5,596 bases of DNA, taken from contig JABCYT010000274.1 in the NCBI GenBank assembly GCA_013290035.1, positions 1 to 5,596 on the forward strand, written 5' to 3'. Shown here in pieces: positions 1-5,596 of this stretch. A program made the position numbers and the translations under genes. The first letter of the stretch is position 1; every line of letters begins with the position of its first letter. The DNA is from Alphaproteobacteria bacterium. Lineage in GTDB: Bacteria > Pseudomonadota > Alphaproteobacteria > Reyranellales > Reyranellaceae. The notes below the pieces were generated by a model. That model was not told the origin of the DNA, did no database searches, and saw only the letters and a list, made by a program, of their open reading frames with translations.

Positions 1-326
1 CGGTTGATGATCGGGTTCTCGGTGACTTTCACCACCAGGGTCGAGCCCTGCATGTCGATCGTGACGTCGGCGAAAAGTCCGGTCGCGAACAGCGCCTTCA
101 ACGAGCGGTCGGCCGCCGCCGCGTCGTAGGGCTGGCCTTCCTTGAGCTGGAGATAGGACCGAATCGTCTCGGGTTCGGCGCGGACATTGCCTTGAATCTG
201 AATGGCCGTGATCGTTCCGCCCGTCGGTGCAACAGCGCCGGCTCCGCCGCGCTGGGCATGGGCCGTCGCACCGAATGCGAGAACCGCGGCAACGGCCAGA
301 ACGGCCCAACGAAAGATCAAACTCAC
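1..326 (-). CDS. bamA: Outer-membrane protein assembly factor BamA, N-terminal part (truncated by window edge)
   Basis: BamA is the Omp85-family core of the BAM complex, which folds beta-barrel proteins into the outer membrane. Only the first 108 codons are present; the remaining POTRA domains and the barrel lie beyond position 1. The protein opens with a clear signal peptide: basic R6, a hydrophobic stretch over residues 7-19, and an AHA|Q cleavage site after residue 24. A Gly/Ala-rich linker (25-37) follows, then POTRA1 from about residue 39: ITAIQIQGNVRAEPETI, LKEGQPYD (61-68), LKALFATGLFADVTI (76-90) and the strand STLVVKVTENPIIN, all typical of BamA POTRA1. I chose the GTG at 326 because it begins the signal peptide directly and has GGAAGG 8 bases upstream; an in-frame GTG at 335 would add three residues and has no good ribosome site. 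The gene follows rseP after 117 bases, the usual proteobacterial pairing. Confidence 0.93.
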   Translation of the reverse strand, partial: MSLIFRWAVLAVAAVLAFGATAHAQRGGAGAVAPTGGTITAIQIQGNVRAEPETIRSYLQLKEGQPYDAAAADRSLKALFATGLFADVTIDMQGSTLVVKVTENPIIN

Positions 327-334
327 CCCCGGCA

Positions 335-340
335 CCTTCC
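335..340 (-). promoter_or_regulatory. Ribosome binding site of bamA
   Basis: The minus strand reads GGAAGG, 8 bases before the GTG at 326. It supports that GTG as the bamA start over the in-frame GTG at 335, which the site itself would overlap. Confidence 0.6.
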
Positions 341-414
341 AGACCTGCCGGCCAGTTTCAGGAGCCCCATTCCATAGACCGGCACCAACGACTTAGCCAC
401 CCCTTTTGTCCCCC

Positions 415-441
415 GACGCGAGCCCCTGACGCATCGCGTCA
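415..441 (-). repeat. Nested inverted repeats (possible hairpin) just after rseP
   Basis: GACGCGA (415-421) is an exact reverse complement of TCGCGTC (434-440), giving a 7-bp stem with a 12-base loop. Overlapping it, TGACGC (427-432) pairs with GCGTCA (436-441) around a 3-base loop. The two structures share the right arm and so exclude each other. No T run follows on the transcribed strand, so it is not a typical terminator. A transcript hairpin in the bamA leader, a 3'-end stabiliser for the upstream mRNA, or a chance palindrome in GC-rich DNA are all possible. Confidence 0.4.
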
Positions 442-443
442 AC

Positions 444-1823
444 TCAGCGCAGCAGCAGTCTAATGTCGTTGAAAGTTGCGATCAGCGCCATGCCGATCAC
501 CAGGGCAAAGCCAACCTTGAGGCCGAGCTCTTGCATCTTGAGGCTGAGCGGCCTGCCACGCACGGCCTCGTAGAGATACATCGCAAGATGGCCGCCATCG
601 AGCATCGGCACTGGAAGAAGATTGAACACGCCGAGCACGATCGAAAGGGCAATGACGAGATTGAGGATACCGGTCCAGCCGGCATACGACGCCTCCCCGG
701 CCGCTTTGGCGATGCGGATCGGCCCGCCGAGCTCATCGACCGGACGCGTCGCCGTCAGGATCTGGGCCATCGACGTGTAGAACATCGACGTCATGACCCA
801 CACGTGGCGCACGCCCGCGCCCATGGCGCCGACCAGGCCGTGGCTGCGAAACTCGGTGACAACGGCAGGACGGACGCGCAACCGGCCGACCACGTGCTCC
901 TTGCCCGCACAGTCGAGCGCCTTGTCGGCGACCGGCACCACGGTCGTCTCGTCGCGCTTGCCGTCACGATCGTACTTCACTGTCACCGGCTGGCCGGCGC
1001 GGCCGCCGATCAATTCCGGGATGTGCGAGAAGTAGTCGACCGGTTTGCCGTCGATGTCGAGCAGCAGGTCGCCGACCTTCATCCCTGCCGCTTCGGCCGG
1101 GCTGTTCGCCGTGAAGCCGCCGACGACCGGACGGACAAGCTGGTCCATGCCGAGTTCGCCGAAGCGCAGCGTGTTGTTGTACTTGTCGGTGCGCTCGCAG
1201 AATTGCGGCACGATCTCGGTGTTCAGCAGCTGGCCGCCGCGGCGGTATTCGACCGCCATCGGCTTGCCCCAGTAGAGGAACTGCGAATCCTGGATATCCT
1301 CGTAGCGATCGATGCGCTTGTCGCCCAGGCGCACGATCTCGTCGCCGGTACGCAGGCCGGCCTTGGCCGCCGGCCCATCGGCCTGCACGGCGACCGTCGG
1401 CGGCGAATACGGCTCGCCGGCGAAGAAGAAGACGGCAGTCAGCAGGAGGAAGGCAAACACGAGGTTGGCCAGAGGGCCGCCCAGGACGACGGCGGCGCGC
1501 GCGTAGAGCGGCTGGTTGAAGAAGGCACGGCGTTGCTGCTCGGGGGGCAGCGGCTCGCTCGAGGGCGTGGCGCTGGTCGCGTCGTTGTCGCCGAGAAACT
1601 TGACGTAGCCGCCCAGCGGGATGGCCGAGATCTTCCAGCGCGTACCGCTGCGGTCGGTCCAGCCGAACAGTTCCGGCCCGAAGCCGATGGAAAACACCTC
1701 GGCATGGATGCCGAACCGGCGCCCCACCCAGTAGTGGCCAAACTCATGCACGAACACGAGCAGCGTCAGCACCAGGACGAAGTACGGTAGGTAGGTCGTG
1801 AACACGCTCATCAGGCCGTGCAT
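444..1823 (-). CDS. rseP: RseP-family site-2 intramembrane zinc metalloprotease
   Basis: This M50-family protease cuts transmembrane segments in the inner membrane. In E. coli RseP cleaves the anti-sigma factor RseA and leftover signal peptides; the substrates here are unknown. The 459 residues are close to the 450 of E. coli RseP. The first membrane segment (about 13-33) carries the zinc site HEFGH (26-30: H26, E27, H30). A GGYVKFLGD stretch (71-79) matches the membrane-associated beta-loop region. A second membrane segment (about 111-135) is followed by two periplasmic PDZ domains (about 140-206 and 232-298). The third membrane segment contains NLLPVPMLDGGH (401-412), whose D409 is the expected third zinc ligand; a last segment covers about 433-450. 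An in-frame stop lies immediately upstream of the ATG at 1823. No good ribosome site precedes this ATG or the next one at 1811, so MHGLM or MSVF could be the true N-terminus. Confidence 0.96.
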   Translation of the reverse strand: MHGLMSVFTTYLPYFVLVLTLLVFVHEFGHYWVGRRFGIHAEVFSIGFGPELFGWTDRSGTRWKISAIPLGGYVKFLGDNDATSATPSSEPLPPEQQRRAFFNQPLYARAAVVLGGPLANLVFAFLLLTAVFFFAGEPYSPPTVAVQADGPAAKAGLRTGDEIVRLGDKRIDRYEDIQDSQFLYWGKPMAVEYRRGGQLLNTEIVPQFCERTDKYNNTLRFGELGMDQLVRPVVGGFTANSPAEAAGMKVGDLLLDIDGKPVDYFSHIPELIGGRAGQPVTVKYDRDGKRDETTVVPVADKALDCAGKEHVVGRLRVRPAVVTEFRSHGLVGAMGAGVRHVWVMTSMFYTSMAQILTATRPVDELGGPIRIAKAAGEASYAGWTGILNLVIALSIVLGVFNLLPVPMLDGGHLAMYLYEAVRGRPLSLKMQELGLKVGFALVIGMALIATFNDIRLLLR

Positions 1824-1853
1824 GGTTCAGTACACCACGAGTTTCTTTGCGTT
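1824..1853 (-). other. Short dxr-rseP gap without clear ribosome site
   Basis: The 30 bases between the dxr stop and the rseP ATG contain no strong Shine-Dalgarno match at normal spacing; an AAGAAA lies too far upstream (about 18 bases). No promoter or terminator is visible, so the two genes are probably cotranscribed. Confidence 0.4.
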
Positions 1854-3062
1854 TCAATTAGTTAGACAGTGACTCTGGACGGCCTCCTCAGCGCGCCGGC
1901 GTGCCTCCCGATCGGCCGCATGGACCTGTTGCACGGATTCCACCCGACCCGCCAATGTGCCGCTCGCCGCCAAGACATCCTCGACGATGCGAGCGATGTC
2001 GAGGAAGCCGATGCGTCGCGCCAGGAAAGCCGCGACGGCCACCTCGTTGGCCGCATTCAGCACGATCGGTGCAAACCCGCCCAGAACCAGAGCCTCTCGC
2101 GCCAGACGTAGCGACGGAAAGCGGCCGGAATCGGGCCGTTCGAACGTCAGCGGGGAAAGATTGGTGAAATCCAGGCGTTCGGCGGGCCCCTCGATGCGCG
2201 ACGGCCAACCGAGCGTGTGGCTGATCGGCACGCGCATGTCGGTCGTGCCGAGCTGGGCCAGTACCGAGCCGTCGCGATAGGCGACCATGGAGTGGATGAT
2301 CGACTGGGGATGAACGACGATTTCGACCTGCTCGCCCGGCAGGCCGAACAGCAGCTGCGCCTCGATGAGCTCCAGGCCCTTGTTCATCATGGTGGCCGAA
2401 TCGATCGAGATCTTGGCGCCCATGTCCCAGTTGGGATGGGCCAGCGCCTGCTCAGGTGTGGCTTCGGCCATCTCGGCCAGCGACGCGTTGCGGAACGGGC
2501 CGCCCGAGGCCGTCAGGATCAGCCGGTCGATCGCGTGGCGGTGGCGCGGCTCCAGCACCTGGAAAATCGCGTTGTGCTCCGAATCGACCGGCAGCAACAC
2601 GCCCCCCGCCACCTCGACCGCGTCCATCAGCAGCTGGCCGGCGCAGACCAGCGCCTCCTTGTTGGCGAGCGCCACCATGGCGCCGCGCCGCGCGGCAACA
2701 AGGGTGGATTCGAGGCCGGCGAAGCCCACGACCGCCGCCATCACCCATTCCGCCGGCCGTGTCGCCGCTTCGACCACCGCCGCGGGACCGGCCGCGACCT
2801 CGATCGAGGTCCCGACCAGGGCGTCCTTCAGCGCCCGGTAGCGCTGCGGATTGGCGACGACGGCAAGGCGGGCACGCAGGCGGCGCGCCTGCTCGGCCAG
2901 CGCCTCGACCGAATTGCCGGCGACCAGCGCTTCCACGCGATAGCTGTCCGGATCCCGGGCGATGAGGTCGACCGTGCTTTGCCCGACCGACCCGGTCGAA
3001 CCCAGGATCGTGACGCCGCGCGGCCGTTCGTGCGACGGAGCCGACCAGTTCGTCATGTCCAT
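1854..3062 (-). CDS. dxr: 1-deoxy-D-xylulose 5-phosphate reductoisomerase
   Basis: Dxr (IspC) converts 1-deoxy-D-xylulose 5-phosphate to 2-C-methyl-D-erythritol 4-phosphate with NADPH and a divalent metal in the cytoplasm. It is the committed step of the MEP isoprenoid pathway and the target of fosmidomycin. From the start chosen here the protein has 402 residues (E. coli 398). The NADPH-binding motif GSTGSVGQST is at 21-30 and ANKEALVCAG at 133-142. The metal-site segment LPVDSEHNAIFQ (157-168) gives D160 and E162, and MMNKGLELIEA (225-235) gives the third ligand E231. The flexible-loop region PNWDMG (210-215) and HPQSIIHS (251-258, with H257) are also present, and VLNAANEVAVAAFL (334-347) belongs to the C-terminal helical domain. 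All key residues look intact. The reading frame stays open upstream to 3350, but that part only shadows cdsA. The ATG at 3062 is chosen because GGAGG lies 6 bases before it; it overlaps the cdsA end by 10 bases. Confidence 0.96.
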   Translation of the reverse strand: MDMTNWSAPSHERPRGVTILGSTGSVGQSTVDLIARDPDSYRVEALVAGNSVEALAEQARRLRARLAVVANPQRYRALKDALVGTSIEVAAGPAAVVEAATRPAEWVMAAVVGFAGLESTLVAARRGAMVALANKEALVCAGQLLMDAVEVAGGVLLPVDSEHNAIFQVLEPRHRHAIDRLILTASGGPFRNASLAEMAEATPEQALAHPNWDMGAKISIDSATMMNKGLELIEAQLLFGLPGEQVEIVVHPQSIIHSMVAYRDGSVLAQLGTTDMRVPISHTLGWPSRIEGPAERLDFTNLSPLTFERPDSGRFPSLRLAREALVLGGFAPIVLNAANEVAVAAFLARRIGFLDIARIVEDVLAASGTLAGRVESVQQVHAADREARRRAEEAVQSHCLTN

Positions 3063-3748
3063 GGCCATCCTCCACCGACTGTCAATCGCACCAGTGCCAC
3101 CACCACGAGAACGGCGACCAACCCGTCGACACGGTCGAGCAAGCCGCCATGGCCCGGGATCAAGGTCCCGCTGTCCTTCACGCCGGCGCCGCGCTTGGCC
3201 GCCGATTCGAGCAGGTCGCCGATCTGGCCGACCACGGCAAGCCCGGCGCCGATCACGGCGAGCGCGACCGTCTCGCCCAGACCGAAGGCATAGCCCACTG
3301 CTGCGCTCGCCACCGCGGCCCAGGCCATGCCGCCGACCAATCCCGACCATGTCTTACTCGGACTGATGCGCGGCGCAAGCTTGGCGCCGCCGGCCGCCCG
3401 GCCGACGACATAGGCGCCGGTGTCGGTCGCCCAGATGCAGAGCACGATCCAGACGATCGTCTGGCGTCCCAGCGCCGGCTGATGGCGCAGCCAGAGCAGC
3501 GCCACGACGGCAGCCAGCGCATAGAGGACCGCCAGCATGCGGATGACGGGCTGGCCCCGCGTTAGCCCGATGCACTCCGACACCATGAGCGGTGCGGCCA
3601 GTGCCGCCACCAGATCGATCCAGGGGAAGCCCAGCCAGATCGCCGCAAGCAGAAGCGGGCCCAGGATGACGGCCGACAGGATGCGCAGAAGCAGGCCCCG
3701 ATGCCGCTCGAGCCGTCCCACCGGGGCGTCAGCCGCCGACGCCGCCAT
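3053..3748 (-). CDS. cdsA: Phosphatidate cytidylyltransferase (CDP-diacylglycerol synthase)
   Basis: CdsA condenses CTP with phosphatidic acid in the inner membrane to give CDP-diacylglycerol, the precursor of phosphatidylethanolamine, phosphatidylglycerol and cardiolipin. The C-terminal family signature is complete: SAAKRGAGVKDSG then LIPGHGGLLDRVD (together about 182-208), with K185, R186, K191, D192, H200, D205, R206 and D208 in place. The conserved DTGAYVVGR (109-117) and ISPSKTWSG (128-136) also fit. Hydrophobic segments at about 22-60, 70-87, 97-107, 138-156, 160-178 and 209-222 indicate a polytopic membrane protein. The ATG at 3748 overlaps the uppS end by 20 bases, with a weak GAGCGG 4 bases upstream. 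The frame is open to 3850, but those codons shadow uppS. A GTG at 3721 is a less likely start. At 231 residues it is shorter than E. coli CdsA (285), with a reduced N-terminal membrane region. Confidence 0.93.
   Translation of the reverse strand: MAASAADAPVGRLERHRGLLLRILSAVILGPLLLAAIWLGFPWIDLVAALAAPLMVSECIGLTRGQPVIRMLAVLYALAAVVALLWLRHQPALGRQTIVWIVLCIWATDTGAYVVGRAAGGAKLAPRISPSKTWSGLVGGMAWAAVASAAVGYAFGLGETVALAVIGAGLAVVGQIGDLLESAAKRGAGVKDSGTLIPGHGGLLDRVDGLVAVLVVVALVRLTVGGGWPWT
3069..3073 (-). promoter_or_regulatory. Ribosome binding site that decides the dxr start
   Basis: The minus strand reads GGAGG here, inside the end of cdsA. Three in-frame ATGs follow at 3068 (0 bases away), 3062 (6 bases) and 3056 (12 bases, sharing ATGA with the cdsA stop). 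Only 3062 has normal spacing, so it is preferred; 3056 is the main alternative. Confidence 0.6.
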
Positions 3749-4469
3749 AACGCCGCTCGCGCCGGCGGAACTCGGCGATCGCCTGTTCCAGGTGCTCCTT
3801 GCCGAAATCCGGCCACAGCGTATCGACGAACACCAGCTCGGCGTAGGCACACTGCCACAGCATGAAATTGCTGATGCGCTGCTCGCCGCTGGTGCGGATC
3901 AGCAGGTCGGGGTCGGGCACGCCCGACGTCAGCAACGCGCTCTCGAAGCGGTCCTCGTCGATGCGATCGGACGAGAGCTCACCGGCTTCGACTTGCCGGG
4001 CGAGGCTGCGGATGGCCTGCAGGATCTCGGCGCGCGCGCCGTAGTTGATGCAGATATTCACGTCGATGCGGCTGTTGCCGCGCGTCAAGCTCTCGGCGTC
4101 GGAAATGTCGCGAACGATGTCGGACGCCAGACCCTCGCGGTTGCCGATGACCCGCAGCCTCGCGCCGTTGCGGCGCAACTCGTCGAGCTCGTTGCGCAGA
4201 TAGTGGCGCAACAGGCCCATCAGGTCGTTGACCTCGTCGGCCGGCCGCGTCCAGTTCTCGGTCGAGAAGGCAAACAGAGTCAGCACCGGTATGCCGAGCT
4301 CGCCCGCGCCCCGCACGACGCGCCGCACCGCATCGGCGCCGCGCCGGTGGCCGGCAACCCGCGGCAGGCCGCGCGCCTTTGCCCACCTTCCGTTGCCGTC
4401 CATGATGATGGCGACGTGGTTGGGACCCGGTGTCGGATCCGCGTTGGCGGGCAGAGGCGCAGTCGACAT
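3729..4469 (-). CDS. uppS: Undecaprenyl diphosphate synthase (cis-prenyltransferase)
   Basis: UppS adds isopentenyl diphosphate units in cis configuration to farnesyl diphosphate, giving the C55 undecaprenyl diphosphate carrier used for peptidoglycan and other surface glycans. The protein has 246 residues (E. coli 253). Family motifs appear in order: MDGNGRWAKARG (23-34, catalytic D24, with N26 and R28), GHRRGADAVR (40-49), LTLFAFSTENWTRP (63-76), INYGARAEIL (141-150), and PDPDLLIRTSGEQRISNF (185-202) with the two arginines R192 and R198 that bind the isopentenyl diphosphate phosphates. AYAELVFVDTLWPDF (208-222) contains the expected metal/phosphate-site glutamate E211. The ATG at 4469 shares its A with the last base of the frr stop (TGATG). 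It has no good Shine-Dalgarno sequence at normal spacing, so translational coupling to frr is likely. The gene sits with cdsA and dxr, which links isoprenoid supply to envelope lipid synthesis. Confidence 0.96.
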   Translation of the reverse strand: MSTAPLPANADPTPGPNHVAIIMDGNGRWAKARGLPRVAGHRRGADAVRRVVRGAGELGIPVLTLFAFSTENWTRPADEVNDLMGLLRHYLRNELDELRRNGARLRVIGNREGLASDIVRDISDAESLTRGNSRIDVNICINYGARAEILQAIRSLARQVEAGELSSDRIDEDRFESALLTSGVPDPDLLIRTSGEQRISNFMLWQCAYAELVFVDTLWPDFGKEHLEQAIAEFRRRERRYGGVGG

Positions 4470-5023
4470 CAGACCGTCTTGATCTCTTTTTCCTTGTGGG
4501 CCAGCACCTCGTCGACCTGCTTGACGAAGCGGTCGGTGAGCTTCTGCACCTCGTCCGACTTCTGGCGATGCTCGTCCTGCGAGATCTTATGGTCCTTCTC
4601 GGCCTTCTTCAGCGCTTCCATGCCGTCACGCCGCACATTGCGCACGGCGACGCGGCCCTGCTCGGCGTATTTGTGGGCGAGCTTGGCAAGCTCGGCGCGC
4701 CGGTCGCTGGTGAGCTCGGGAATCGGGATGCGGATCATCTGACCGTCGGGTGCCGGATTGAGGCCGAGGCCGGCATCACGGATCGCCTTGGCGGTCGCCA
4801 CCACCAGGCCCCTGTCCCAGACGTTGACCGTGAGCAGGCGCGGCTCGGGCGCGCTCACCGTGCCGACCTGGTTCAGCGGCATACGCTGGCCGTAGGCCTC
4901 GACCATGACCGGCTCGAGGAGGTTGACCGAGGCACGGCCGGTCCTGAGGCCGCCCAGCTCCTTCTTGAGGGCGTCCATGGCGCCCATCATGCGCTTCTCG
5001 AGTTCCTTGGGATCCGCACTCAT
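4469..5023 (-). CDS. frr: Ribosome recycling factor
   Basis: RRF, with EF-G, splits the post-termination ribosome so that its subunits can be reused. The 184 residues match the family's usual length (185 in E. coli). The sequence shows GLRTGRAS (25-32), [16 protein letters not shown] (49-64), GLNPAPDG (87-94), [18 protein letters not shown] (97-114), the essential arginine region VAVRNVRRD (125-133, R131/R132) and a C-terminal helix with [23 protein letters not shown] (159-181). Domain I, a three-helix bundle, comes from the N- and C-terminal helices; the middle (about 30-104) forms the beta-rich domain II. The ATG at 5023 begins one base after the pyrH stop, with GAGG 6 bases upstream inside the end of pyrH. 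The pyrH-frr pairing is conserved across many bacteria. Confidence 0.97.
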   Translation of the reverse strand: MSADPKELEKRMMGAMDALKKELGGLRTGRASVNLLEPVMVEAYGQRMPLNQVGTVSAPEPRLLTVNVWDRGLVVATAKAIRDAGLGLNPAPDGQMIRIPIPELTSDRRAELAKLAHKYAEQGRVAVRNVRRDGMEALKKAEKDHKISQDEHRQKSDEVQKLTDRFVKQVDEVLAHKEKEIKTV

Positions 5024-5024
5024 C

Positions 5025-5596
<572 letters not shown>

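Larger units (their letters stand above)
327..443 (-). other. rseP-bamA intergenic spacer / bamA leader
   Basis: This 117-base stretch is the only sizeable gap in the window. In the direction of transcription it starts at the rseP stop codon with an inverted repeat, continues with a G-tract-rich segment (plus-strand C runs at 400-403, 410-414 and 423-426), and ends with the bamA ribosome site. I see no stem followed by a T run, so no intrinsic terminator. TTGACG on the minus strand just after the rseP stop resembles a -35 element, but no matching -10 lies about 17 bases downstream. Read-through from rseP into bamA is the simplest reading; a separate bamA promoter of an alternative sigma type cannot be excluded by eye. 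Confidence 0.5.

Noticed and set aside
399..426. Possible G-quadruplex in the bamA leader (three G tracts of 4-5 on the minus strand)
   Set aside because: Only three close G tracts are present; the next run of three or more G is over 30 bases away, so a canonical four-tract quadruplex cannot form.
327..443. Sigma-70-like or SigmaE-like promoter for bamA
   Set aside because: A TTGACG hexamer lies near the rseP stop but no -10 follows at about 17 bases, and I find no convincing GGAACTT-type element with a partner.
531..1790. Long plus-strand open frame (about 419 codons) opposite rseP
   Set aside because: It is antisense to an intact rseP with all catalytic motifs. Its translation is His/Arg/Asp-rich with no domain-like pattern, as expected from a GC-rich shadow frame.
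2217..3293. Plus-strand open frame (about 358 codons) opposite dxr and the end of cdsA
   Set aside because: It is antisense to two well-recognised genes, spans their junction, and has low-complexity Arg/His/Asp-rich composition. It is a shadow, not a gene.
3063..3350. N-terminal extension of dxr by up to 96 residues
   Set aside because: The extension is Arg/Gly-rich, overlaps the cdsA region that encodes its catalytic signature, and is absent from the Dxr family. The GGAGG at 3069-3073 supports the shorter protein.
3537..4742. Plus-strand open frame (about 401 codons) across cdsA, uppS and frr
   Set aside because: It crosses three real genes in antisense and shows no recognisable motif; the high GC content explains the lack of stops.

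Overview
This window is a compact block of housekeeping and cell-envelope genes from a high-GC alphaproteobacterium. I infer this from the gene order pyrH-frr-uppS-cdsA-dxr-rseP-bamA, which is a well-known alphaproteobacterial arrangement, and from the strongly GC-biased codons. I cannot name the genus; a Rhodospirillales-like or Hyphomicrobiales-like organism would fit.

All seven genes lie on the minus strand, so they are transcribed from the right-hand end towards position 1. In that order: the 3' three-quarters of pyrH (UMP kinase, entering from beyond 5596); frr (ribosome recycling factor), 1 base later; uppS (undecaprenyl diphosphate synthase), sharing one base with frr; cdsA (phosphatidate cytidylyltransferase), overlapping uppS by 20 bases; dxr (DXP reductoisomerase of the MEP isoprenoid pathway), overlapping cdsA by about 10 bases; rseP (site-2 intramembrane protease), 30 bases later; then a 117-base spacer and the first 108 codons of bamA (outer-membrane assembly factor), which runs off the left edge. 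The tight spacing and stop/start overlaps suggest one polycistronic unit. The bamA leader is the only real gap, and it holds a small inverted repeat but no clear terminator or promoter.

The block joins translation and nucleotide supply (pyrH, frr) to envelope building. Dxr commits carbon to isoprenoids, UppS turns isoprenoid precursors into the C55 carrier needed for peptidoglycan and other glycans, CdsA makes CDP-diacylglycerol for phospholipids, RseP processes membrane proteins, and BamA inserts outer-membrane proteins.

I found no RNA gene, mobile element, CRISPR array or unfamiliar protein family. Every long plus-strand reading frame is an antisense shadow of a recognised gene. The points worth a second look are modest: a short CdsA, a paired-cysteine pattern in the periplasmic part of RseP, clustered dxr start codons, poorly supported starts for rseP and uppS, and alternative hairpins in the bamA leader.
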